From Purpureocillium takamizusanense (taxonomy: Eukaryota; Ascomycota; Sordariomycetes; Hypocreales; Ophiocordycipitaceae), in the NCBI RefSeq assembly GCF_022605165.1, contig NC_063069.1:4650001-4714000 (forward strand): a DNA stretch of 64,000 bases, read 5' to 3'. Numbering within the stretch: position 1 is the stretch's first letter; each line of letters opens with the position of its first letter. Both the position numbers and the translations under genes were made by a program. The notes under the pieces are model-generated. The model saw only the letters and a list, made by a program, of their open reading frames with translations, was not told the origin of the DNA and searched no databases. Shown here piece by piece: positions 23,901 through 33,762 of this stretch.

Positions 23901-25229
23901 CTGCAGCAACGGACCGTAGAGGCATCGGTCGAGATCTTGTTCGGATTTGGCAGCCTTTTTCTCCGACACCTCGAGCAGCACCAGCTCTTGCTTGAGGCGT
24001 GCCTCCATAGAATCCAGCCAGGTCGCCATCACTTGCGAGAGCGAGCCCGGCGCAGAGGATGGCCCCAGTGCGGTGTTGATGTTCATGCTCTGCAAGTTCT
24101 TGTTGTCCGCTCGCCATTTTTCGATGGCAGAGCTGATAGAGTCGCGCTCAATCTCTAGCTGAAGCTCTTGGCGGTCGGCCAACGATAGCTTCGAAATGTC
24201 GACCTCTTCCAGTTCCGAGAGGAGCCTCAGTCCTTTCTTCAGAGTCGCCAGTCCTTCACCACGCTGGGGAGTTGGTACTAAGTCTGGCACCGTTTGCATT
24301 GTCGCTCCCTCCTCCACAGCAACCGAGTCACCGTGGGCGAGTTCAACCTCATCTTCGAAGTCAAACGCGTCATCGAACTCTTCAGCCTCCATGGCGAAGT
24401 TGTAATCCGGGCAGATCTCTGTGATGACAGCCAAGTCTTGGTCGAGAAGAATGTCGGCCATGCTCAGAACCCGCAGGCCTGCGTCGCCTGGCGCCATGCC
24501 CATGTAGCGCTTTACCAGCCGATCCAGCCTGGAGCCACGCTCAGAAAGCAGTGACGCCTTGAGCATGCATGCGATCGTCTCGGCCGTGTGCGGCAATCTC
24601 TTGCTTCGGATTTGCAATTCGTACCATTGGTGAAGCTGTTCGGCCTGCTTTCTGTCGGGGTTTGAGCGCATTTGCTGCAGCGATGCTCGCAGATACTGGT
24701 TGTTGAGAAGAATTCTCTCCTCACCCGAAGGCATACCGATCGCGTTGAATCGCTTGAGCACTAGAGCAGCTCGATCTAGCTTTCCAACTCGGATACACGC
24801 GTCGAACACTGCCAGCAAATCCTCGGTGTCGCCGGGAATCCCGTACATGTTGATCTTCGTCGCTGGTCGAGGCGGCCCTGGCTCGGGAACCGTGAGTGGT
24901 AATGATGGATCGAATGGTCGTAGGGGATATGTCGGTAGTGGCGGAGGTTGAAATGAAGATAGCGTAGAGCTGGTAAGATGATTATATGGTAACGATTCGA
25001 ATTTGAAGTCATCGACTGCCGTGGCCAAACTTCTCTCGTGAAGGAGATGCCTGTAGCCAGCGTCGGATCCCCGTCGGGGCCATGGACGACACTGTCGCGT
25101 GACAACATATTGTCGCTCCAGCGAAGGAGTCTGTAATCGAAGGCCAGCATATCTCGGCGACGAGACTGCGGTCTTGATGGCGGTAGCCCGATGCGCCAGA
25201 AGGCCGCAGCGGGCTTGTCGCGAAAGCAT
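20959..25229 (-). CDS. RPO41: Mitochondrial DNA-directed RNA polymerase
   Basis: A single-subunit, T7-like RNA polymerase that transcribes mitochondrial DNA. Exon 1 is 21063-25229. A 53-nt intron (21010-21062, GTGAGT...CAG) leads to a 51-nt last exon (20959-21009) encoding GDFDVTRLRESKYFFS, which matches the conserved aromatic C-terminus of the family. Without it the protein would end in unrelated residues. Total 1405 residues. The N-terminus carries an Arg/Ala/Ser-rich presequence and a PPR-like region. Catalytic motifs: A in HQDGTCNGLQHYAALGGD (Asp about 900), B in RKVVKQTVMTNVYG (Lys about 967) and C in HDSFWTHA (Asp about 1175). An acidic insertion of about 80 residues precedes the C-terminus. 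I chose the ATG at 25229, directly before the presequence. Confidence 0.96.
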
Positions 25230-25627
25230 CGTGGCAGCCGGCGCAATCGGGGCAGCGCCTTTAAAGGGTCGAAAGTCCCGACAGGGCGAGGTTAAGACAT
25301 TTGCCACGAGGAGAATAATGCCAAATGCGCCGCAAAACAAATTACAGCAAATTCAGCAGGACGTGAAGACACCGGACGGTGCACGACTTGTCGATGGTCT
25401 GACGGAAGACGAGCTCCGAAATTTTCGCCTCAATCGGGAAGAGCTTTGCCTCCCCCCCAGATTGGCCGCCGCTCCAAGGGGGGTCACGTGGCTGTAGTCA
25501 GCCGTTGGGCCCACCCCAAAGTACACTGGAGCTTTGTCGTCTTGAGCCAAAAGACTTGCCTGTCTGGATTTTGACGTACATGCGAAGTACATCTTGACCA
25601 ATTGTCCCGACGGTCCTTCTGCAGCAC
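25230..25627. promoter_or_regulatory. Shared divergent promoter of RPO41 and ATP25
   Basis: Only 398 bp separate the start codons of two divergently transcribed genes that both act in mitochondrial gene expression, so this interval must hold both promoters. Co-regulation is an inference; no specific factor site is assigned. Confidence 0.55.
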
Positions 25628-27550
25628 ATGCTGCGCAATTCAACAACTATGATTGCGCGGCCGGCAATAGCGACACTAGGCTGTTGCAGCTGCCGAAGCT
25701 CGGTAATTCGAGCGGTCCTGGGCTCGACGGCAACGAAAGCTCGGTTCCTGGGACAGCCCCAGCGGAGAACGTTCCAGAGCTCGACTCGAGGATTTCTCTC
25801 TTCGAAATCACCGCAGGAGACAGGTGCAAACCGACAAATCGAGGAGATACAAGAGTCAACATCAAATGAAGAAAATGAAGAGGGCGAGAAACCATGGTTT
25901 CTCGAAGAGGAGCCGCCTCGACACGCGCCAAGCTTGCACAAGCCGACACTTCCTCAAGCCCCAGAAGGCGCACCGGCGCTCGTCGACCCGATGATCAGCT
26001 ACATCTACGAAGATATGGGGCTAGACGATATTTCTTTACTGGATCTACGCGAGTTGGACCCGCCCGCTGCTCTTGGTGCGAATCTCATCATGCTGTTCGC
26101 GACGGCTCGCAGCGAACGACATTTGCACGTATCCGCCGGCCGTTTCGTCCGGTGGCTGAAGCGAACATACAAGGTCAATGCCAGGGCAGATGGATTGATC
26201 GGCCCGGGAGAGCTCAAAACGAAGCTGCGCCGGCTCAAGAAGAAAGCGAAACTCATGGGCACCAACACCATGATTGTGCCCGGAGGCGATAATGGCATCT
26301 CGACAGGATGGGTGTGCGTCAACTTCTCCGCAGCGGGACAGGATACGGACGAGGCATCGAGCTTCGACGAGAGCGGCAGATTCTCTGGCTTCGGATCGTC
26401 GTTGACTGGAACTACGGTGGTTGTGCAGTGCTTGACAGAGTCCCGTCGAAGCGAGCTGGATCTGGAGACTCTTTGGCAAGGCATCCTGAGGCGGAGTCTC
26501 GAGCAGACGAGCAAGATAAAAGGCGAGAAGATTGAAGACCGGGCGACTTATGAGAAGATGGTATCGTTGCGAATGCAGCAGCCGGCGAATCAGTCAGCAT
26601 CACAATGGCAGGCCCTTCAGCAGGCCTCGCAGCAGCAACGGCACTTTTCGACACTGGCACGTCGTCTGCAGCCCCGAACGGAGCATCGCGCTTCTGCTGT
26701 CGGTGAGGGCATGCCGGAGCCGGAATCGCTTTTGGTCGAGGAGACCAATCAGCTGGATTTGGGCAGGGTGAGAAGACGAATATCCGAGCTGCAAACTAGC
26801 GGGGCCTCAATAAGCCAGGAGGGTTTGGAGAGCCTCATTTCTGCAATATTCAGGGCGGCACCGTCAACCTCGGAAGACTCAAGCGAGCGCGTCGCCCTCG
26901 TTGACGGACTCTTACTGACCGCGCAAGAGCGTGGCATGGTGGTCTGGTCCAAGGAGATACTCGTCACCCTCATCGAATCGGTTGTCGACTCCCCGGTGTA
27001 TGGGCCCGAGCTTCAACGATCACAGAGAAACCTTGAGTTTTTGCTGGTTGAGATGCAGTCGGCTCTGGATGAGCCTCAAGTGCTGCGTCTCATGTCTGCG
27101 TATGCGCGCCAGCAGGACTGGGAGAGGTTCTGGGACGTCTTTCGTTCGCAGGCGAGATTCCAAGTCGCACGGTCATCAAAACTCTATGAGCTGGCCTACA
27201 GCGTCATGGCGGACACGCGCGACCCAAAACTCTGCACAGACGTGCTGCGCTGGGTGTATCCCGAGATGCTCAAGGAGGAATTCCCGGTGCCCGTCACTGG
27301 ATCGCTCTACGACGCGCTCAAGGCGTGCATCCTTGTTGCCGATCCGGCAGCCGAGAGTCTGCTCCACAACCCGCCTGAGGCCGGTAGATTGAGTCTCTTG
27401 GGCAGCCGGCGTCTGCTGCGACGTGAGTTCGTGGCGGTGCTCAAGGAGGTGGAGGCCTTACGAAGGCAGATGGTGGGGACGCGGGCTCGTCACGAGAGAG
27501 CGCAGGCGCTCAACAAGCTTGCCGACATAGCTTCGCCCGACTCTGCCTAG
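25628..27550 (+). CDS. ATP25: Atp25-like mitochondrial protein
   Basis: A 640-residue intronless protein matching the fungal Atp25 family (ATPase synthesis protein 25). An N-terminal presequence with Arg and Ser (about 1-50) leads into an RsfS/DUF143-like domain at about 115-230, seen as DDISLLDLRELDPPAALGAN, LIMLFATARSERHLHVSAG and VVVQCLTESRRSELDLETLW. The longer C-terminal half is alpha-helical. In yeast the precursor is cleaved; the C-terminal part stabilises the mRNA for the ATP synthase ring subunit, and the RsfS-like part works with the mitoribosome and ring assembly. Start is the first ATG; another at codon 8 would also keep the presequence. It is divergent from RPO41. Confidence 0.9.
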   Translation: MLRNSTTMIARPAIATLGCCSCRSSVIRAVLGSTATKARFLGQPQRRTFQSSTRGFLSSKSPQETGANRQIEEIQESTSNEENEEGEKPWFLEEEPPRHAPSLHKPTLPQAPEGAPALVDPMISYIYEDMGLDDISLLDLRELDPPAALGANLIMLFATARSERHLHVSAGRFVRWLKRTYKVNARADGLIGPGELKTKLRRLKKKAKLMGTNTMIVPGGDNGISTGWVCVNFSAAGQDTDEASSFDESGRFSGFGSSLTGTTVVVQCLTESRRSELDLETLWQGILRRSLEQTSKIKGEKIEDRATYEKMVSLRMQQPANQSASQWQALQQASQQQRHFSTLARRLQPRTEHRASAVGEGMPEPESLLVEETNQLDLGRVRRRISELQTSGASISQEGLESLISAIFRAAPSTSEDSSERVALVDGLLLTAQERGMVVWSKEILVTLIESVVDSPVYGPELQRSQRNLEFLLVEMQSALDEPQVLRLMSAYARQQDWERFWDVFRSQARFQVARSSKLYELAYSVMADTRDPKLCTDVLRWVYPEMLKEEFPVPVTGSLYDALKACILVADPAAESLLHNPPEAGRLSLLGSRRLLRREFVAVLKEVEALRRQMVGTRARHERAQALNKLADIASPDSA

Positions 27551-27940
27551 ACGACGTTTAGGCGGCCGCATCCCAGACTGGACAAGCGGCCGCTCGTGTC
27601 CTGGGGCTGACAATGGGTAGCGCGCCCGACTATTGTACCAAATCATCGTGTACATCGTGTATATACTGTACGTATCCTCTGTACAAATACAACCACTTGA
27701 CACTATCCCGCATGGCCGAGACTCTTCGCAACAGTCGTGATCTGCAAGTTGAAACCTTTGCTGTGTTTCCGCGTCCTTCATAGGGCTGCTAGTTTCCCCA
27801 CTACCGGGCGAAGCCTCCGCTAGACTTTCCGGGCCAAACGTGCGCCGCCGTCCACGGGCAACGATCGGGGGCAAACAATGGTTTGCGCACGGACTTGAGG
27901 TTGAAGGGAGGGGACGAGAGAGAGAGCAGGGGGAGGAAAC
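27551..27940. other. Convergent 3' region
   Basis: About 0.39 kb between the Atp25 stop and the exopolyphosphatase stop. A NotI-like GCGGCCGC occurs twice, around 27562 and 27587. No gene is seen. Confidence 0.5.
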
Positions 27941-29516
27941 TCACACCCTGCGCATAGCCTCGCGCAGCAACGGCGCAACCTGCTTTCGACTTGCAGCGAG
28001 ATCGTGCTGTCTCCACGCGAACCTCGTATTCTGCTCGCGACCAGCGCTAGCAGTAGTACTACTAGCAGCAACCTCGTCTGCAGCGCCGCCATCGGCGGGA
28101 GCGTCGTCGAGCTCGCCGCCGTGCCACTGTTTGAGCCCGAGCTTGTCCCCGGCCAGTTCTGCAAACGTGTTGGCGGCGGCTGCACCTCGTAGATTGAAAC
28201 CCCAAATGAGAAGGTGCCGCTGGAACTCCCTGTTCGGGTGGGAAGTAGTCATGACGGCGGCGACATCGAGGTTGCGCTCCTTGGCCCACGAGGACAGGTG
28301 CTGCAGGAAGGCGGCGGCGCTGCCGTCGGCCCTGTCGAGGAGGTAGCTAAAGTCCTGCACGACGCAGCTCACGCCGAGGGTTAAGCCGCCGTCCTCCCAC
28401 TCCTTGTAGTCCTTGCGAAAGATGTCGCGGAAGGACAGGCCGGAGATGTCCTCCTTGACGGCCGATATGTCCTCAAAGTACTCATCCCTGCAGAAACCGT
28501 CGTCCCGCGCCTTGGACTCGAGGTACTGGACCGCACGGACGTCCTTGTCCTTGACCTTTGCCTCGGCCGTGAGGTTCACCGTGTCCAGGAGGATGGCGGC
28601 GAGCCCCAGCCGGACGAGGTCATGGTCCCCGCGGCTGTCCTGCTGGCTGAGTTCGTCCCATGCGGCGCGGCACTCGTCGACCACGAGGCTCATGCAGCTG
28701 CCGCATGGCTCGACGATGCGCGGGGCGGAATCCTGTGGGACCTGGTGCTCCTCTACGTGGTGGTCCACGCATCCCACGACGCGGGCGGCATAGCCCGCGG
28801 CCTTGAGCGGGCCCGTGACGGCGTTATGGTCGACGAGGACCCAGCGCGTGTCCTCGGGCGCGAGCCCGCCAGCACCAGCACTAGCAGCACCAGCACGATC
28901 GCCGCCGACCCCGGAGCTGGCGGACGGCGCGCCGGCGGCGGCGGCGGCGGACGGCAGGGGAAACTCGGACAAGGTCAGGAGATCCGTGGGGGACAAGCCG
29001 GCGCGGCGCAGAACGGCAGTCATCTCGGTGCGCAGGCCGAAGTCCGCGCGCGGCAAGTTGGACAGCGGGACATGGAGGCTGTGCGGCGGCGAGTGGGAGC
29101 GGATGTAGGCGTAGACGATGGCGCAGCAGAGCGAATCAAGGTCTAGCGGGAGGGAAGGGGGAGAAGAGAGCAATCGTCAGTCAGTTGTCGTGCCGCCCCG
29201 AACCGCCCGTCACGCGCGGTGTTTGTAGTAGTACGTAGTAGTGGTGGTGGTACCCCGTCCACCACGTAGAGACTTGACAGCTCCCTCGCAGGCATCACGC
29301 GGGGTGGCTAAAAGCCTTGCTTGCGAAACAAACGAGCAGTACGGGGAGGGGGAGGGGAAGGGGGCAAGAGGCGGGATGAATGGGCTACACACCGGCGGAC
29401 TCATTGCCGACCACGACGGTCAGGGGGGAGGCGCGCTGACTCGCGGGCGCCACGAGGGCGGCCTTGGCTGATGCGAGGAAGCTCTTGAGGGAGGCTCTCG
29501 GACGAGGAGGAGGCAT
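27941..29516 (-). CDS. PPX1: Exopolyphosphatase, DHH superfamily (Ppx1 type)
   Basis: This enzyme removes terminal phosphates from inorganic polyphosphate and belongs to the DHH/DHHA2 phosphoesterases. Exons are 29393-29516 and 27941-29142, spliced over a 250-nt intron; the junction rebuilds NESA then DLDSLCCAIVYA, the first metal-binding motif (Asp about 42 and 44). Further motifs are WVLVDHN (Asp about 146), CVDHHVEEH (about 167-175, the DHH signature) and AILLDTVNLT, followed by a DHHA2 domain with SFRDIFRKDYKEW. Total 441 residues, a little longer than yeast Ppx1 because of Ala/Gly/Ser-rich loops. No targeting signal is obvious, so the cytosol is likely. The stop overlaps a possible GTGAGT donor, so a further small exon cannot be excluded. 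Confidence 0.93.
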
Positions 29517-32193
29517 GGCGCAGACTTGGCCGGCCGGCACTCGGCGGCGGCGGCGGCGGCAGCGGCAGGAGGGGAGGTGCTGGAGCTGCTCGGGCCGGCA
29601 GCGGAGGAGAGATGGTGGACGGGGTGGGGGGAAGTCCGAGACGCGAGGCGCGCGGTGTTGTTGTTGGCCAATATAGAAATAGAAACCTGCGGCGACAGAT
29701 GCCCAGGGGCGTGTGGATTGGACTGGATGGCTGGAGGGACAGAGGCTGCTGAGTGATGGAGAGAAGGTTGCCGGCCGGCCCCCGGAGCTGGCTCCAATTG
29801 TTGGTGTTTCAATCTAGCTGCCAGGTTGAGTTGGTGGCGGTACCTCGTAGTTGGATGCGCAGTAGGCAGAAACCGTCTGGAGTAATAAAGAGAGAAAGAG
29901 TTCAAACTTCAAACACCAAGAAATTCCCCATAGACAGCCAGGCCAAGCCTCCCCACCTTGGCGTGGCTCCATTGAGAGTGAGAGGCGTGGGCGGGTTCCG
30001 CTGCGCAGCTTGGCAGGGAAAGCTATTCTTGGGCCCCTGAGGCCAGGCCACTGATCTATTTCTATTTATTTATGAGATTGTGTGGTTTTTTTTTTGTCTT
30101 TTTTAGAGAGGATCGCAATCGATGAATGGATTGGATGGATAACTGGGTAGCGACCAGTTGATGAGTTTAGTTGCCTGACCCTGGGCTCGTACTCGTGTAT
30201 GCGCCAAGCGGAGAAAAATATATGATGCCCGTATTCTTCGAAATTGAATTTGTAAACCATGCTGACCTAGCTCAACTCGTCGTGAACGGGCATGTTCTGG
30301 CCCTCTGTCCTTCAAGTGCGAACGCACGCACGTCCGTACCAACAAAGCACGGTGCAATGCCTCTGCCGGCGCGGAGGCGCCACACGGCAACCTCTGGAGG
30401 CCAGTGCAGGCAGGCTGCCATTGAATGGAAACCCGTTGATAGGACGGTGGTGAGGTTGAGGTGCGCCCGACGAGATGGATCGTGGACCCATGGATCCACA
30501 GGGCGGGCTGGCCTCGCTTGCAGAAAGGCTCAGGCAGTGAGTGAGTGGAGTGGAGGAGGATGGAGCATCCAATGGATCCATAGGTATGGCACCTGCATGG
30601 CATGGCGGCCCCTCCAGGTCCCAGGTTCCAGGGGTCGCCCCCCCTCCATTCTGGGCTGCTGCCCCCCTCAAGCCCCCCCCCAAGCCCCCCCCCCAAGCCC
30701 CCAGTTATCCGTGGCACGTCGTCGTGTGGAATGGCCAGCTCGAAGCCCCATTGATGGATCCATCATCAATTGGAGCCAGCAACGCCCGCCAGCACTTTGC
30801 ACCGGCAGCGGTTTCAGCACACTGACCGCGTCCAAGCTCCCGTCCCAAGCACGGGACAACGGGAAAATGCATTCAACAAAGGTTGTTGAACGGACCCCCA
30901 TGCATCCAACTTACCTAAAAAAGCCAATGGAACCGGCGGGCCCTATCAGGTAGACGGACCTAGATAGCACATTAGGTACTGCAGAAAAGGTGTATCAACC
31001 TCGAAGCTTGTCCCCGACCCTGGCAGAGCTGGGCAACCAAACAGCAAGCATCCATCCATGCATGAAACTCGCTGGGAACCTCACTAACATGCAAGGTTAG
31101 TGTAACCACTGCATGACCAGGGGGTATATGTGTGTACACTACTAATGTACCTCCACTGCTAGGGCACCGTCCGGGCGGGCATCCATCGTGCAGCGCAGCT
31201 CAGCCACTGGAAAGGGAACTGCCCGCCTGGCCTCATTCATTGCGCCCCAAAACCAAGGAGTAACTTAGTATGTAGGTTGTTAGTGGTGCCACCTCCTTGT
31301 ATTAACCTTAGTGTTGCCAGGTGCCTCACCTTGTTGTCGGACTGCTGTTTGCTCCCCGAGGAACCCGACCGGCAGCCCGCCCGCTCCGCCCCGAGCCACC
31401 AACGGCCGCTCGTCCTGTCCTGTCCTCTCCTGTCCTGGCAGTGGGAGAGTCCCAGATGGAGCGCGCGCCCTCCTGGGATGAATGGCTGGCCAAGCAGCTG
31501 CCACCGCGGCCGCAATGAGGCCGGGGGGCTGTGGCAGCCGCGCCCATTCCAGGGCAGCGAACCGGAGCCCGCGATCCACCACCACCACCCTTAATCCTTC
31601 GTTGCGCGACCCCGAGTCCCCACGCGGGCTGCGCTCGTCGTACAAACTACGACGCCACGCACTCTTGTTTTTTTTTTTGTATTCTTTTACCAAGCAAGTT
31701 ACAGTACTACGTATTGTTGTTGTCGTTGCGTTGCGTTGCGTCGCGCTGCTGAGAATTAGTTACTAGTCCAGTACTGGACTTGCCGTGTTCCAGCATCGCT
31801 GGGCCGACGCTCCCCCGGCACTCGCTTCTTGCCCCTTGGCTGTCGCTCTGCCTTATCAGCGGGTCGGTCTTTTTTGGTTCCTCTATCCCCGCCGCCCCTC
31901 CTCTCACCTCGCTCGCCGCGTCGGCCGCCGGGACCGTGGCCGCCTTGCCTTCTAAGCCTCCGTCTCCCACCATTGTCTCTTCCTTTCCTTCCCTTCCCCC
32001 TCCATTCTTTGGCCCATCTATGCCACTGCCGCCTCCCCCGCGCCGGCTGCTCTCCGCCGTCCTCGCCATCGCTTTCCTCGCCCTCTGCTACAACTACGCC
32101 CTCGTCGATCCTCACCACCTCGCGAGCGGCCGCCGGACCGCCGTCACCACCACCACCACCACCACCACCACCACTACTGGCACCGGCGACAAC
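29517..32193. other. Long intergenic region with homopolymer tracts
   Basis: About 2.7 kb between divergent genes. It holds a T-rich tract (30086-30105), a C-run repeat (30661-30702), a poly-T run near 31670-31679 and the open 5' region of the amidotransferase gene. I see no coding signature. Open frames here are rich in Arg, Pro, Gly and Ser and lack motifs. Confidence 0.5.
30661..30702. repeat. C-run tandem repeat (CAAG plus poly-C)
   Basis: Four runs of 5-10 cytosines are separated by TCAAG or CAAG. The minus strand therefore has four G-runs in about 42 nt, which meets the usual sequence rule for a G-quadruplex; the plus strand could form an i-motif. Confidence 0.8.
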
Positions 32194-33035
32194 ATGGGCT
32201 CCTCCAACCCATCGCGGGCCCTCCGCCTCGCCGTCCTCGAGTGCGACTCGCCGCAGCCCCAGACCCGCGAGCTGTACGGCAACTACACCGGCGTCTTCAC
32301 CTCGCTGCTCTCCGCCGCGGCCGAGTCGAGCGGCGCGCCGCCGCCCGGTCTGAGCGCGCTCGCCTCCATAAAGGGCTACGACATCGTCAATGAGCTACAC
32401 ACATACCCGAACCTCGACGACATCGACGCCGTCCTCCTCACCGGCTCGCGACACAACGCATTCGACAACGACCCATGGATCAAGAACCTCCTCGACTTCA
32501 CCAAGCGCGCGCTCGACACCGACGGCCGTGTCAAAGTCGTCGGCATCTGTTTCGGCCACCAGATCATCGGCCGCGCGCTGGGCGCCAAGGTCGGCAAGAG
32601 CGACAAGGGCTGGGAGGTGGCTGTCACCGACGTCGATCTCACACCTGCGGGCAAGGAAGTCTTTGGTCTCGACATCCTGGTAAGTGCATGACAGCGGGCC
32701 CGGGGGGGTGCCCGGCCGCAGATGCTAACGACGTTTCCCCTCAGCGGATTCACCAGATGCACCACGACATCGTTTTCGACTTCCCGGAGGGCGCCGTGCC
32801 CCTCGGCTCCAACGCCTTCTGCGAAAACCAGGGCATGTACTCGCCCGGCCGGTACCTCACCGTCCAGGGCCACCCCGAGTTCACCCCCGACATCATCTCC
32901 GAGGTCCTCTTCAACCGTCACACCGTCCGCATCTTCACCGACGAGCAGTACGAGGACGGCATGTGCCGCGCCACGATCCCGCACGATGGCGTCGCTGTCG
33001 GAAGGGCCGTCCTCAGTTTCATGCGGCAGCGGTAG
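32194..33035 (+). CDS. Class I glutamine amidotransferase-like protein
   Basis: A 258-residue GATase1-fold protein from exons 32194-32679 and 32745-33035 (65-nt intron, GTAAGT...CAG; junction FGLDIL then RIHQMHHDIVF). The nucleophile is Cys in VVGICFGHQIIGRALG and the His/Glu pair is in VQGHPEFTP, so the triad looks intact. Relatives are the stand-alone GMP-synthase-like amidotransferases/peptidases of fungi; the true substrate is unknown. I chose the ATG at 32194 because its context (ACAACATGG) is strong. The frame stays open upstream to an ATG at 32020 with a weak context, which would add a basic, hydrophobic, signal-anchor-like N-terminus and a threonine run encoded by an ACC microsatellite (32144-32174). 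Confidence 0.88.
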
Positions 33036-33762
33036 CACCCGGCGTGCGCAGACCGGGGGGGTTAGCCGATTAGACGCTACGATGCCACGTATGCGATAAT
33101 AACACGAAAGCGAGGACCTTGACCATCACACAAAGCACAGGTCAAGACCGCCCACAAAATCTCGCGCGCTGGGCGCGCCATATGTCATTTTTTTTCGGGC
33201 GCCATCGGTCGGGAAGGATTTATGATAGATGGCAGTGTCCTACGGGACCTACTAGACGACTCATACCACGGACACGGCACTGGGCCGCAGCTGGATGCTC
33301 GGCAATGCACATGGATAGGCGACGGCATGCGTCCTCCTAGGGTTCAGATAGAGTGAGAGACAAGAGAGAGGGGTGCGCAGGGCAACTTTCATCCTCTGCA
33401 AAAAAAAGCATGGGGACGCGGCTCAGGAACGGACGCTGGACATATTACACATCGACACTATTTACTACACAGGGGATAAATACATTTTCTGCAGTCATGT
33501 GCGCCGCCGCATGCCCGGGACCCCGTATGCCGCTCCGCCGTCCTTCAACAAGCCTGGGGTATCAGATGCCAACCATCCGTTCAGTCTGTCTGTGTGCGAC
33601 GTTCAGAGTCGTCCTGGCTCGCGAGGCAGCCAGCCAGCCATCCGAGAGCCGAGACGCACGGTCGGTCCATGAGCCGCGCAGAGAACCGTGCACTCTTTTC
33701 TCATCGTCCGCCCGCCCGCCCCATGCCCTGCCGTGCTTTGCTTTGCTTTGCTTTGCCCACCC
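33036..33762. other. Convergent 3' region
   Basis: About 0.7 kb between the amidotransferase stop and the GPCR stop. It ends with a CTTTG pentanucleotide repeat at about 33733-33757. No gene is supported. Confidence 0.5.

Noticed and set aside
30171..30953. A 260-codon plus-strand frame in the PPX1/amidotransferase intergenic region
   Set aside because: It crosses the poly-C repeat and has no protein-like features.
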